Shown: in pieces, positions 52,874-61,534 of the stretch | Numbering within the stretch: position 1 is the first letter of the stretch | Layout: each line of letters begins with the position of its first letter | Source of the DNA: Clostridium swellfunianum | GTDB lineage: Bacteria; Bacillota; Clostridia; Clostridiales; Clostridiaceae | Length of the DNA stretch: 64,000 bases | Direction: 5' to 3' | Assembly: GCF_023656515.1 (NCBI RefSeq) | Contig: NZ_JAMOFV010000006.1 | Coordinates: forward strand, 2,481,957 to 2,545,956 | The notes under the pieces: generated by a model | What the model saw: only the letters and a program-made list of their open reading frames with translations | Database searches by the model: none | Told to the model about the DNA's origin: nothing | Program-made: the position numbers and the translations under genes

Positions 52874-54046
52874 CTATTTCCCCGAATTCATTGACGTATA
52901 TCCTGTCTTCTCTATTAAATATTCCCCTTGATTTCCTAATATCCAGTTAATAAAAGGCTGCACATTAGGATTAGTGCTTCCTGCTGTAACAGCATAAAAC
53001 TCAGCTGAAAGAGGATATTGTCCATTTCTAATTGTCTCCCTGCTTGGATAAACTCCATCTATTTTTATTAAACGTATCTGATTGTTTTTAACCATTTCTG
53101 TGGCATAATAAAGGAAAGAGTAGCCTATTGAATTTTTATAATTCTTATAATCTGAAGTTTTTTTAATTATTCCTCCCATCATTGAAACAATATCTTCACT
53201 TGGAGGTGTCATTAATTTTTTTCTCTCCATGAATTTTTCAAGCATAGTCTGGCTTCCACTGTTTCTAGGTCTTTGGAAGGCTCGTATATCCTCGTTTTTT
53301 CCGCCAACTTCTTTCCAATTAGTAATCTGTCCTGAATATATACCTTGAACTTGTTCCTTAGTAAGTCCCTCTACCTTATTTTTAGAGTTAACAAAAAATA
53401 CAAAGGCTTCTCTTCCTATAGGAGTTAATTTAAGCTCTATACCTTTGGCCTTTGCAGCCTCCAGCTGCTCGTTTGATGGACGTGCTGCAAATATAATATC
53501 TGCATTTCCTTCAATAAGATTTCTATAAGCACTGTCAGTAGTTGAGCACATAACTTTACCGTCATATACCTCATAATCCCCCTCAGGATAGACAGCTCTT
53601 GCAAAAGCAGAATATAAAGGGTACAAAGCTGTTGCACCGTCAAGTCTTGGCAAGTTATCTTTTAGCTTTAGAGTTGAAGCCTCTGAAAGAGACACTGCTT
53701 TTGTATCATCTTTAAATGGCTTGTAGTTATTTAAATCAACAATCTCATCATTTACAGTAGGAATATTTTTTTCTACTACTTCACTTATCTTATAGCCCGA
53801 AGCTGTTAATATACAAATAAGCATAAAGATACCCAAACCATAGTTTAATCTCTTTTTATTTATAAAACCATAAAGCATCATTATTGTATATATAAAAAGT
53901 CCTACAAAAGCAGCCATTACTACATACCCATATAAGACTTTACCCGATGAAAAAACAACAAATAATGCACAGAATCCACCAACAACAAATAATACGCCTC
54001 CAAAAAAGAGACAAAGTAGAATATTTGAAAGTATCTTCATATCCAA
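52874..54046 (-). CDS. PstS-like substrate-binding protein with three N-terminal membrane helices
   Basis: A 390-residue protein. Residues 1-85 contain three hydrophobic segments instead of a signal peptide; the rest is a PstS-like domain (RLDGATALYPLYSAFARAVY, GQITNWKEVGG, AFQRPRNSGSQTMLEKFM). Phosphate-binding residues of PstS appear partly conserved (Ser/Arg/Thr in RPRNSGSQT). No pstCAB genes follow, so it may be a phosphate or anion sensor rather than a transporter subunit. Probably membrane-embedded. Confidence 0.85.
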   Translation of the reverse strand: MDMKILSNILLCLFFGGVLFVVGGFCALFVVFSSGKVLYGYVVMAAFVGLFIYTIMMLYGFINKKRLNYGLGIFMLICILTASGYKISEVVEKNIPTVNDEIVDLNNYKPFKDDTKAVSLSEASTLKLKDNLPRLDGATALYPLYSAFARAVYPEGDYEVYDGKVMCSTTDSAYRNLIEGNADIIFAARPSNEQLEAAKAKGIELKLTPIGREAFVFFVNSKNKVEGLTKEQVQGIYSGQITNWKEVGGKNEDIRAFQRPRNSGSQTMLEKFMERKKLMTPPSEDIVSMMGGIIKKTSDYKNYKNSIGYSFLYYATEMVKNNQIRLIKIDGVYPSRETIRNGQYPLSAEFYAVTAGSTNPNVQPFINWILGNQGEYLIEKTGYTSMNSGK

Positions 54047-54061
54047 CTCCCCAATCTATTA

Positions 54062-54556
54062 CTATTTCATAAGTGCCAATATATCTTTAAAGTAGTCCTC
54101 CCCATAGTTGTGAAAGCCTCCAGATTTTATCATATTCTCAAGCTCTTCTTTTGTAACCCATTTTGCACCGCTTACCTCTTCAGCCTGTAGATGTACATCC
54201 CTTAGTGAAATATTTTGCTTTACAAGCCAAATCTCAGCAAAGTTGTTTCTTCTTTTCATAGTCTTAAGCTTTATCATGTTTTCTGTATCAACATCTATTC
54301 CAAGTTCTTCTTTAACTTCCCTAATTGCTGCAGTCTTTCCATCTTCACCTGCTACTGCAGAGCCTCCAGTTGCCGCCCAAAGCCCCGGAAGAAGCCTTAA
54401 ATGTTCTGCTCTTCTTTGTATTAAAAACTCACCTTTATCATTTAGTATCCATATGTGAACAACGAGGTGATAATCCCCATCCTTAAGCTCTTGTCCTCTT
54501 ATAATAGTTTTTCCTGTTTTCTTACCTTCTCCATCTAATATATCCCAAATCTCCAT
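54062..54556 (-). CDS. NUDIX hydrolase
   Basis: A 164-residue protein with the Nudix box GGSAVAGEDGKTAAIREVKE followed by ELGI (Gx5Ex7REUxEExGU). It resembles the isopentenyl-diphosphate isomerase-like/YfcD branch (start MEIWDILDGEGKKTGKTIIR). Substrate not certain; acts on a nucleoside diphosphate-X. Cotranscribed with neighbours possible (21- and 15-base gaps). Confidence 0.92.
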   Translation of the reverse strand: MEIWDILDGEGKKTGKTIIRGQELKDGDYHLVVHIWILNDKGEFLIQRRAEHLRLLPGLWAATGGSAVAGEDGKTAAIREVKEELGIDVDTENMIKLKTMKRRNNFAEIWLVKQNISLRDVHLQAEEVSGAKWVTKEELENMIKSGGFHNYGEDYFKDILALMK

Positions 54557-54577
54557 TGCATCATAACCTTTCTTAAA

Positions 54578-55222
54578 TTATCTTTTTCGTCCATGAATAA
54601 AATAGTGCCATCCGCTAGTATCTTCATATATATCCTCTATATGTCGAATCCTAATAACTTCAAAATTGCCAAGCAAATCCTTAACTCCATTTAAATCTGA
54701 ATAAAAATGGGGTACTCCTGCTTCAGGTTCTTCTGTTTTTACTATTGTATTCTCGTCGAGTTTAGGATAGTTCTTTTTTGTATAGGATGGGCTATTTTTT
54801 GAACACAAGGTTATAAAAAATTCTCCCCCGTTTTTTAACACTCTATTTATCTCACCTATAATAACCTTAATCCCTTGAGTGTCCGTGTGTGATATAACGT
54901 GATAAGACAATAGACAATCAAACATGTTATCTTCATAAGGAAGATTATTTATATCACCAAGCACAGTCTTTACTTCCAAACCTAGTTGTTCAGCTTTTGT
55001 GTTTAAAGCATTTAAACCAAAATCCGACAAATCCAAGCTGTATGTATCAAATCCGTTTTCAGCAAATAAAACTGAATGTCTTCCAAGTCCACAGCCTAAA
55101 TCTAAAAATTTTTTAAAGCCTTGTTTTTTCCATCTACTCACATAGTAATAAACATCCTCTGAAGGTTCATTCCATATATTTTCCTTTACCTCAGCCCAAT
55201 TCCATTCCTTTGATTTAACCAT
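54578..55222 (-). CDS. Class I SAM-dependent methyltransferase (TehB-like)
   Basis: A 214-residue enzyme with motif I FLDLGCGLGRHSVLFAENGF, an acidic loop SLDLSDFGL, and motif IV-like LLSYHVISH. The substrate (small molecule or tellurite-like) is unknown. Start ATG 55222. It lies 21 bases upstream of the NUDIX gene on the same strand. Confidence 0.9.
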   Translation of the reverse strand: MVKSKEWNWAEVKENIWNEPSEDVYYYVSRWKKQGFKKFLDLGCGLGRHSVLFAENGFDTYSLDLSDFGLNALNTKAEQLGLEVKTVLGDINNLPYEDNMFDCLLSYHVISHTDTQGIKVIIGEINRVLKNGGEFFITLCSKNSPSYTKKNYPKLDENTIVKTEEPEAGVPHFYSDLNGVKDLLGNFEVIRIRHIEDIYEDTSGWHYFIHGRKR

Positions 55223-55500
55223 AAAATATCAACCTCATATGTCTTATTTTAGCTTAGAAATTATAAATTGCCCGTCTATAATTTTTTCTAATAATTATTA
55301 ACTTTAATTATATTCTATATTATATATGCATTTCAATTTATTTCCTTTGATAAATAAAAATATTGACAAGAAAATGCAAACAAGCTATTATTATACCGCG
55401 TGCCTTGAATTTGCTATGGGATTACGACCAATATACTCCAGTATATGAATCCTAATAAAGGCTTAAAATAAGGTTAGCTCATTAAAAAGGAGTGGTCATA

Positions 55501-55827
55501 ATGAAATCATTTCAGGCTCTTACAGAGGAGACTTTAAAGGTTGAAAATTTAGAGGAACTAGAATCTGCTGCTGATCTTTTTCAATTTGGTGTTGAAAAGG
55601 GATACTATACAAAAAGGCAAGCAGATGAATTTAACCTTACCTACTGGAAGGTAAAAAATAAACTTTTGTCCTATGAAATATCAGATGATATTAAGTGGAA
55701 TATATTAGACATAATGTCCATAGTTTCTAGCGCTCCAAATGATATCAAAGACAGAAAATATGAGCTTATAAACTATGTTAATGGGCGTATAAAGGCATTA
55801 AAGGGAAAAGTAAGTGGGCTTAAATAA
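55501..55827 (+). CDS. Hypothetical protein
   Basis: A 108-residue charged helical protein (MKSFQALTEETLKVENLEEL). ATG 55501 has AAAGGAGTG upstream. No family recognised, no membrane segment. It has a strong terminator and a 278-base upstream gap with no other feature seen, so it is a single-gene unit. Confidence 0.75.
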   Translation: MKSFQALTEETLKVENLEELESAADLFQFGVEKGYYTKRQADEFNLTYWKVKNKLLSYEISDDIKWNILDIMSIVSSAPNDIKDRKYELINYVNGRIKALKGKVSGLK

Positions 55828-55829
55828 TT

Positions 55830-55868
55830 AAAGAATCTCCTTTTTATTAAAAGGGAGATTCTTTTTTG
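55830..55868. terminator. Terminator between converging genes
   Basis: AAGAATCTCCTTTT / AAAAGGGAGATTCTT (one-base bulge), then TTTTTT. Confidence 0.88.
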
Positions 55869-56978
55869 TTATCTCTTTACTATAGGATTATTTGAAACAT
55901 CCATATATTTAGGCTTTATTTTTGATAACGGGCTTATGTCTTTAATGTTATTATTGCTAAGGTCTAGAATTTGAAGCTTTGTCAAATTACTAAGGCTTAT
56001 AACATTTTCTATTTTATTGCGAGATAATCTTAAACCAATTAAATTTTTTAAACTTCCTAAAGCACTTATATCAACTATTCTATTATTATCCAAATACAAG
56101 GTTTCCAGGTTAGTAAGCTCTCCTGTACCCTTAATATCAGATATTTTATTGCTTTCTAAAAACAGATGTCTAAGGTTTGTTAGTGTCTGTAAAGGATATA
56201 TATTGCTTATATTGTTTTCATATAAATATAAATCCCTTAAAGCCTTTAAGCTGCTTAGCGGACTAAGATTTACTATCTTATTATGACCAAGCTCAAGTAT
56301 TTGCAACTTGGTAAGTCCTCTTAGCGGTGCAATATTTGATATTCCGTTCATTCCTAGTGTCAAAGAAGTTAAATTAGTTAAACCTGCCAATGGACTTATA
56401 TTTGTAATATTATTGCCATACAATTCTAACACTGCTAATTTTGTTAACCCTCCTAAAGGTGCAATATTAGAAATTGCGTTAAAGCTTAAATCTAAATTTG
56501 TTAAGTTACTTAATACCCTTAATGGAATAATATTTGATATATTGTTTTTTTGTAGATTTAAAACCGTCAAATTTTTTAAAGAAGTTAAAGGCATAAGGTT
56601 TGAGATTTTATTGTAGCTTATGCTAAGATTTCTTAGGCTGCTAAGAGCAGCTAAGGGTCTTAAATCAGTAATATTATTAAAGTTTATCTCCAAGGTATTA
56701 AGCTTTGAAAGCTGCTGTATTCCTTCAAGGCTAGAGATATTTTTATTATCTGCTTCAAGCTCTGTTATGCTTTGCAAATCCTTTATATATAATGGTCCAA
56801 TAGGCTTATTAAGCTTTTCTCTAATAACCTTTTCTAAATTTTTATCCTTGAAATTAGCCAGTTGTTGTACATTATATGTGTATTTAGTCTCTTCAGCAAA
56901 TACAATAACAGGGCTTTCAATTACATATAGATAACTTATAGCTATAGCAGTTAGAATAGATAAACACTTTTTCTTCAT
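55869..56978 (-). CDS. Secreted leucine-rich-repeat protein (internalin-like)
   Basis: A 369-residue protein: signal peptide (KKKCLSILTAIAISYLYVIE, cleaved near VFAEE), an N-terminal cap (NFKDKNLEKVIREKLNKPIG), then about 12 repeats of 22 residues on the LxxLxxLxLxxNxIxxIxPL pattern as in listerial internalins. No LPxTG, GW or SLH anchor is visible; it ends at the last repeat, so it is secreted free or held by unknown means. Such proteins bind other proteins; target unknown. Confidence 0.9.
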   Translation of the reverse strand: MKKKCLSILTAIAISYLYVIESPVIVFAEETKYTYNVQQLANFKDKNLEKVIREKLNKPIGPLYIKDLQSITELEADNKNISSLEGIQQLSKLNTLEINFNNITDLRPLAALSSLRNLSISYNKISNLMPLTSLKNLTVLNLQKNNISNIIPLRVLSNLTNLDLSFNAISNIAPLGGLTKLAVLELYGNNITNISPLAGLTNLTSLTLGMNGISNIAPLRGLTKLQILELGHNKIVNLSPLSSLKALRDLYLYENNISNIYPLQTLTNLRHLFLESNKISDIKGTGELTNLETLYLDNNRIVDISALGSLKNLIGLRLSRNKIENVISLSNLTKLQILDLSNNNIKDISPLSKIKPKYMDVSNNPIVKR

Positions 56979-57081
56979 ATTAACGCTCTCCCTTTCAACA
57001 TATATTCTTATATTCCCCTTGGAAGAGCGATTATATGAAGCAAAAACTTTAATCTGTAAGCGTTAATTTAACTTATATTTT

Positions 57082-58278
57082 CTATAGGGCAAGCTTAATG
57101 AATTTTCTTTTTCCAACTTGAATTACATCATCGTTTTTAAAATCGGTTCTATCTGCTTCATTCGCCTTTTCACCATTAATTTTAACTCCACCTTGCATTA
57201 TCAGCCTTTTCCCTTCGCTTTTAGAGGGCACAAGCTTAGAATTCAGCATAATTTCTATAAGACTTTCATCTCCACTTACCTGAAATACTGGTATATCTTC
57301 AGGAATTTCATTGTTTTGGAAAAGAGTTTTGAAGTATTCCTCAGCTTCCTGAGCTTTGGAATCTCCATGGTATAGTCTTGTAATTTCCTTGGCCAAATTC
57401 ATTTTTATATCTCTAGGATTTGCTCCTTTATTTAACTGCTCCTTAATCTTGTCAATTTCATCAGGATGGATATCTGTTGCAAGCTCAAAGTATTTTATTA
57501 TAAGATTATCGGGCACCTGCATAGATTTTACATAAATATCCCTTGCACTCTCATTAATACCAATGTAATTTCCAAGGCTTTTACTCATTTTCTCTACTCC
57601 GTCAGTACCCTCAAGAAGAGGCATAAAAAGCGCAACCTGAGGCTCTTTTCCATAATCCTTTTGAAGGGTTCTTCCCATAAGCACATTAAACCTTTGATCA
57701 GTTCCACCAAGCTCAATGTCTGCATTAATTTCTACAGAATCGAAGCCCTGCATTAAAGGGTAAAAGAATTCATGGATTCCAATACTCAATTGATTGTTAA
57801 ATCTATTTTTAAAGTCTTCTCTCTCAAGCATTCTTGCCACAGTATATTTACCTGCAAGCTCAATAACCTCTTTAAAGTTAAGCTTTGATAGCCATTCACT
57901 GTTAAATCTTAATTCAGTTTTCTCTTTATCTAAAATTTTAAATATCTGTCTTTCATAGGTCTTAGCGTTTTCTAAAACCTCTTCATTAGTTAATTGCTTT
58001 CTGGTCTTTGATTTTCCAGTAGGGTCGCCAATCATTCCAGTAAAATCTCCAATGATAATTACAATTTTATGACCTAAATCCTGAATCTGCTTCATCTTTC
58101 TAAGCACAACAGCGTGACCTACGTGAATATCAGGCGCTGATGGATCAAGCCCAAGCTTTACTATCAGCGGTCTGTTTTCCTGCTGAGCCTTTTTAAGTTT
58201 ATTCTCCAAATCTTCAACATTTATAACCTCTGCTGCTCCTTTTGTTATGATTTTAATTTGTTCTTGAACACTTACCAT
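57082..58278 (-). CDS. tyrS: Tyrosyl-tRNA synthetase
   Basis: A 398-residue class I synthetase charging tRNA-Tyr. HIGH-type motif DIHVGHAVVL, KMSKS motif VEKMSKSLGN, and a C-terminal S4 domain (GGVKINGEKANEADRTDFKN). The order and length match the TyrZ-like branch. GAGGAGG precedes ATG 58278. It is controlled by the T-box at 58704-59001, with a structured repeat inserted between leader and gene. Confidence 0.95.
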   Translation of the reverse strand: MVSVQEQIKIITKGAAEVINVEDLENKLKKAQQENRPLIVKLGLDPSAPDIHVGHAVVLRKMKQIQDLGHKIVIIIGDFTGMIGDPTGKSKTRKQLTNEEVLENAKTYERQIFKILDKEKTELRFNSEWLSKLNFKEVIELAGKYTVARMLEREDFKNRFNNQLSIGIHEFFYPLMQGFDSVEINADIELGGTDQRFNVLMGRTLQKDYGKEPQVALFMPLLEGTDGVEKMSKSLGNYIGINESARDIYVKSMQVPDNLIIKYFELATDIHPDEIDKIKEQLNKGANPRDIKMNLAKEITRLYHGDSKAQEAEEYFKTLFQNNEIPEDIPVFQVSGDESLIEIMLNSKLVPSKSEGKRLIMQGGVKINGEKANEADRTDFKNDDVIQVGKRKFIKLAL

Positions 58279-58452
58279 AATTTATTCCTCCTCAAATCTT
58301 TAAAATATAAAATCAAAATGCTTTTTATCAAATCTTAGCTGCTTATCCCCACAAGAAATGCCATAACTTGTTATCTTGATTTCTTGATTTCTTGATATCG
58401 CGATATCTTCTTATCATGATATCTTCTTAACTGGTTATATGGCTGCGAAAGC
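58279..58452. other. tyrS 5' region with short direct repeats
   Basis: No gene. On the minus strand AAGAAGATATC, AAGAAATC (twice) and AAGATAAC repeat, with a palindrome GATATCGCGATATC at 58395-58408. Function unknown. Confidence 0.4.
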
Positions 58453-58691
58453 TAGTGTTTTAAAATAGTGTTGGTATAGTGAGACAACTTCATCGCAGAA
58501 GTCATTGAGCGAGGCCTAGAAAATCTTAGCTTTCCGGCTTTTAATGTCTGTTAAGAGCACTCTACTGTTTGAGCATAGCGAGTTTAGAGTGCTTAGGACT
58601 TTAAAACAAAGGAAGGCTTAGATTTTCTTGCACAGTGAACGACTTCCTAGATGAAGTTGTCACACTATAGACTGACACTATTTAAAAACCT
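58453..58691. repeat. Long structured intergenic repeat (about 239 bp), family copy B
   Basis: Nested arms: ATAGTGT / ACACTAT, TATAGTG / CACTATA, GACAACTTCATC / GATGAAGTTGTC, AGAAAATCTTAGC with GCTTAGATTTTCT, and an apical stem AGCACTCTA / TAGAGTGCT (58556-58593). Blocks at 58506-58530 (20 of 25 bases) and 58615-58637 (19 of 23) match the copy at 44404. It lies between the tyrS T-box terminator and the coding region. Confidence 0.8.
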
Positions 58692-58703
58692 AACCTGACT
58701 CAA

Positions 58704-59001
58704 AAATAAAAAGCTCCCGTCCTTTATATACATAAAGGACGAGAGCATAAATCCCGTGTTACCACCTTAATTCACCGACATGTCACCATATCAACCTCTT
58801 CAAGTACAGCATTAAAACCTGCGATACTCTATCACTATAACGGGTGAAGGAATCCGTAAACAGCCTACTAGCAAAAGCGTTTGGCCTTCTGCTCAGAGAC
58901 GTATTCAAATACTGTTTCTTGCCCCTCTCACCAACCGGGAACTCTCTGTAAAGACAACTTGTATCCTACTCTTTCTCATCAAAGCATTTTAATATTTGTT
59001 T
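58704..59001 (-). promoter_or_regulatory. Tyrosine T-box leader
   Basis: Minus-strand leader: stem I with specifier TAC (plus-strand GTA at 58901-58903) two bases before CTCTGAG, T-box motif GGTGGTAACACGGG (plus-strand 58753-58766), and terminator stem GCTCCCGTCCTTTAT with T-run (58704-58746). Uncharged tRNA-Tyr would permit transcription into tyrS. Confidence 0.9.
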
Positions 59002-59007
59002 TAATAC

Positions 59008-59036
59008 ATTATATATTAGCTTTCAGAAAATTGCAA
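59008..59036 (-). promoter_or_regulatory. Sigma-A promoter of the tyrS leader
   Basis: Minus strand TTGCAA (59031-59036), 17-base spacer, TATAAT (59008-59013). Confidence 0.85.
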
Positions 59037-59051
59037 TATAGAAAAATGAAA

Positions 59052-59504
59052 TTACTTTATATATTCGGTAACAAAATCAGTAAAGAGAATGCCCTCTAAA
59101 TGGTCTATTTCGTGACAGAAGCATTTTGCCAAATCTCCTGTACCTGTCAATGTAATTTGCTCCCCATTCTCATTTAATGCTTGAATTGTCACTTTTGCAG
59201 GTCTTATCAGTTTACCCCATTTATTTGGAATGCTTAAGCAACCTTCTATAACTTCCTGTGTTCCTTCTTGTTTAATTATCTTTGGATTTACTAATTTTAT
59301 AAGTCCTTGTCCCATATCTATTACAATTAATCTCTTTAATATACCTACTTGTGGGGCGGCCAATCCACCTCCATTTTCCGTATTATACATAGTATCAGCC
59401 ATATCATTTAATATTTGTCTTATTTTATCGTCTACAACTTCAACTACCTTACTTTTTTTCCTTAATATTTCGTCATCAACCAATCTTATTTGTCTCAATG
59501 CCAT
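59052..59504 (-). CDS. def: Peptide deformylase
   Basis: A 150-residue zinc or iron enzyme removing N-formyl groups from nascent proteins. All three motifs are present: GGGLAAPQVG, EGCLSIP and CHEIDHLEG. Type 1 length. It begins at the base after the XRE regulator stop, an unusual partner: the common def neighbours fmt or priA are absent. Confidence 0.95.
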   Translation of the reverse strand: MALRQIRLVDDEILRKKSKVVEVVDDKIRQILNDMADTMYNTENGGGLAAPQVGILKRLIVIDMGQGLIKLVNPKIIKQEGTQEVIEGCLSIPNKWGKLIRPAKVTIQALNENGEQITLTGTGDLAKCFCHEIDHLEGILFTDFVTEYIK

Positions 59505-59741
59505 TTAAACTACACCTCTACTTTGCTCTGCTCTTGATTTTCTTTCACTTTCTTCAAATAGAAAAATTTCCTCTATGCTGCTGCGAAATACTTTTGCAAT
59601 GTCATACGCTAACCATATAGAAGGTTCAAACTTCTCTGTTTCAATAGCGTTAATTGCTTGTCTTGATACTCCTACAAGCTCTCCTAACTGTTCTTGAGTT
59701 AGTCCTAAATGTTCACGAAATTGCTTTATTTTATTTTTCAT
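59505..59741 (-). CDS. XRE-type helix-turn-helix regulator
   Basis: A 78-residue DNA-binding protein of the YozG/Cro type: KIKQFREHLGLTQEQLGELV then GVSRQAINAIETEKFEPSIW. ATG 59741 follows GGAGTGATATC. Coupled to def without a gap (TAA then ATG), so it probably autoregulates both. Confidence 0.93.
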   Translation of the reverse strand: MKNKIKQFREHLGLTQEQLGELVGVSRQAINAIETEKFEPSIWLAYDIAKVFRSSIEEIFLFEESERKSRAEQSRGVV

Positions 59742-59825
59742 TAGATATCACTCCTGTAATGTTTACCTTACATTGTCAATATAGCATTACCTTCTAATCA
59801 TGTCAAGTTAACCTTACACAAAATA

Positions 59826-59868
59826 TAGTAAAAACAGCAATAAAATTCAGAGAAATTATTGCTGTTTT
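59826..59868 (-). terminator. Terminator of the coiled-coil protein gene
   Basis: Perfect 13-bp stem AAAACAGCAATAA, 12-base loop, T-rich tail on the minus strand. Confidence 0.85.
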
Positions 59869-59924
59869 CGTATTATTATTCTATATATTTTTAGGCATAC
59901 ACCTCAAAACAAAAACTACAACTT

Positions 59925-60623
59925 TTATTGAGGCTTAAATCCGTTAACCTTGCTTACTGCCTCATCCTTAAAATTGTTTAGCTTTGTAAGATTGTCATTT
60001 AGCTTATTTAATTTCTCAAGCACCATGTTCATAAGATTGGTTGTTTCTTCTTCGTTATTATTTTTCATAGCAGTCTTAAGCTGTTCTCTTAAGTTCTTAA
60101 TGTCTTTTCTTATAGCATTATTGTCCTGCCAAATCGCTTGCCTTTGCTGCTGCATAAGCTTTAAGTCTTCCCTAAGAGGCTTAATATCTTTCCTTGCCTC
60201 TTTATTTTTCTTTACTTGTTCTCTAAATGAAGCAAGACCCTGTACCTCGCTGTTTATCTTTTCTAAGGCGCTATCTATTTGCGGCTTTAAAGCAGCCATT
60301 TTTTCCTTATCCTTTGCTTCCTTTGCAGCTTTAAAGTTCTCATGAAGCTTTTTAAGCTCTGCCTTTGAAGTTTTTAATTCCTCCAGCTTAGGAGCGGCTT
60401 CTGCTTTATCAATCTTTTTAAAACCAAGCTCCCCTCTCTTGCTTTCTACCGCCTTAACTACAGTACCTTTCTTGCCCTTTAAGCTTTCAACATTCTTCTT
60501 TACACTCTCCCTAGCGGTCTTGACGCTATCCTTTAGGTTTCCTTCTGCAGCAAAAGCTGTAGCAGTTCCACCTAAAATAACTATCCCCGCTGTTATTATT
60601 GCAGCAACTTTTTTCTTTATCAT
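59925..60623 (-). CDS. Secreted coiled-coil hypothetical protein
   Basis: A 232-residue protein with a signal peptide (KKKVAAIITAGIVILGGTAT, cleaved at AFAAEG) and otherwise long Lys/Glu-rich helices with heptad-like spacing from residue 75 to 230. No family recognised beyond extracellular coiled-coil proteins of clostridia. It is transcribed divergently from the two-component system at 60827, which may control it. Confidence 0.8.
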   Translation of the reverse strand: MIKKKVAAIITAGIVILGGTATAFAAEGNLKDSVKTARESVKKNVESLKGKKGTVVKAVESKRGELGFKKIDKAEAAPKLEELKTSKAELKKLHENFKAAKEAKDKEKMAALKPQIDSALEKINSEVQGLASFREQVKKNKEARKDIKPLREDLKLMQQQRQAIWQDNNAIRKDIKNLREQLKTAMKNNNEEETTNLMNMVLEKLNKLNDNLTKLNNFKDEAVSKVNGFKPQ

Positions 60624-60826
60624 TTTTATACTTCTCCTTCCTTTTATTTAGCCTGCAAGCTCCTATGTTTCTATTATACTACGGCTTCCTTGGTTAAATC
60701 TCAGAAGGTTTGCGGCAAAATTGTGGCAGTATTAGCTGTAATATAATTAATAGAATCTAACTATGCTATAATAATAAAAAATAGATCCTTATTTTAATAC
60801 AGCCTATGATAAAAGGTGGTGCTATA

Positions 60827-61522
60827 ATGGATAAGAAGCTTATTTACATAGCAGATGACGAAATTAATATACAGGAATTAATTAGAATGTTCCTACAAAA
60901 GGAAGGCTTTGCTGTAGAAAGCTTTTCCGACGGTCAGGAACTTCTAGAAAGCTTTAAGCAAAGGCCTTCCAATATGATAATTTTAGATATTATGATGCCA
61001 AAGCTGGACGGTTTTTCCCTTTGCAGTGAAATACGTAAATTCAGCAATGTTCCAATTATATTTGTTTCCGCAAGAGATTCAGAAGCTGACAAAATAGCTG
61101 GACTTATGCTTGGAAGTGATGACTATCTAACAAAGCCCTTCAGTCCTGTAGAGCTTGTGCTCCGTGTAAAAAGCATTTTTAAGAGAATGGATTTTGATAA
61201 GTCTATAAAAATTTCTTCTGAAGAAATTAAAATTTCAGATATAACCATTTACCCAGAGAAGAGATATGCTGAATGTAAAAATCGAAATTTAGAGCTCACT
61301 CCTATGGAATTTAACCTTCTATTATATCTATCAAACAACAAAAATAAAGGAGTTTCAAGAGAAGAGCTTTTGAACAAAGTGTGGGGCTTTGAAAGTGATG
61401 TAGATACTAGAGCTACTGATGATATGATAAAAAGAATTAGAAAAAAGCTTTCAAATGCAGGCTCCAGTCTAAAAATTGAAACCCTCTGGGGCTTTGGCTT
61501 TATAATATCAAGCGAGGATTGA
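60827..61522 (+). CDS. OmpR-family response regulator
   Basis: A 231-residue regulator: ADDE pocket, phospho-Asp in MIILDIMMPKLDGF, Lys in DYLTKPFS, winged helix ending TLWGFGFIISSED. ATG 60827 is chosen with GGTGGT seven bases upstream; an in-frame ATG at 60806 has no such site. The kinase gene follows after 12 bases. Confidence 0.94.
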   Translation: MDKKLIYIADDEINIQELIRMFLQKEGFAVESFSDGQELLESFKQRPSNMIILDIMMPKLDGFSLCSEIRKFSNVPIIFVSARDSEADKIAGLMLGSDDYLTKPFSPVELVLRVKSIFKRMDFDKSIKISSEEIKISDITIYPEKRYAECKNRNLELTPMEFNLLLYLSNNKNKGVSREELLNKVWGFESDVDTRATDDMIKRIRKKLSNAGSSLKIETLWGFGFIISSED

Positions 61523-61534
61523 GAGGAATTTAAA

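Noticed and set aside
58395-58408. Mobile-element target site or recombination site
   Set aside because: GATATCGCGATATC is a short palindrome in a repeat-rich leader, with no integrase nearby.
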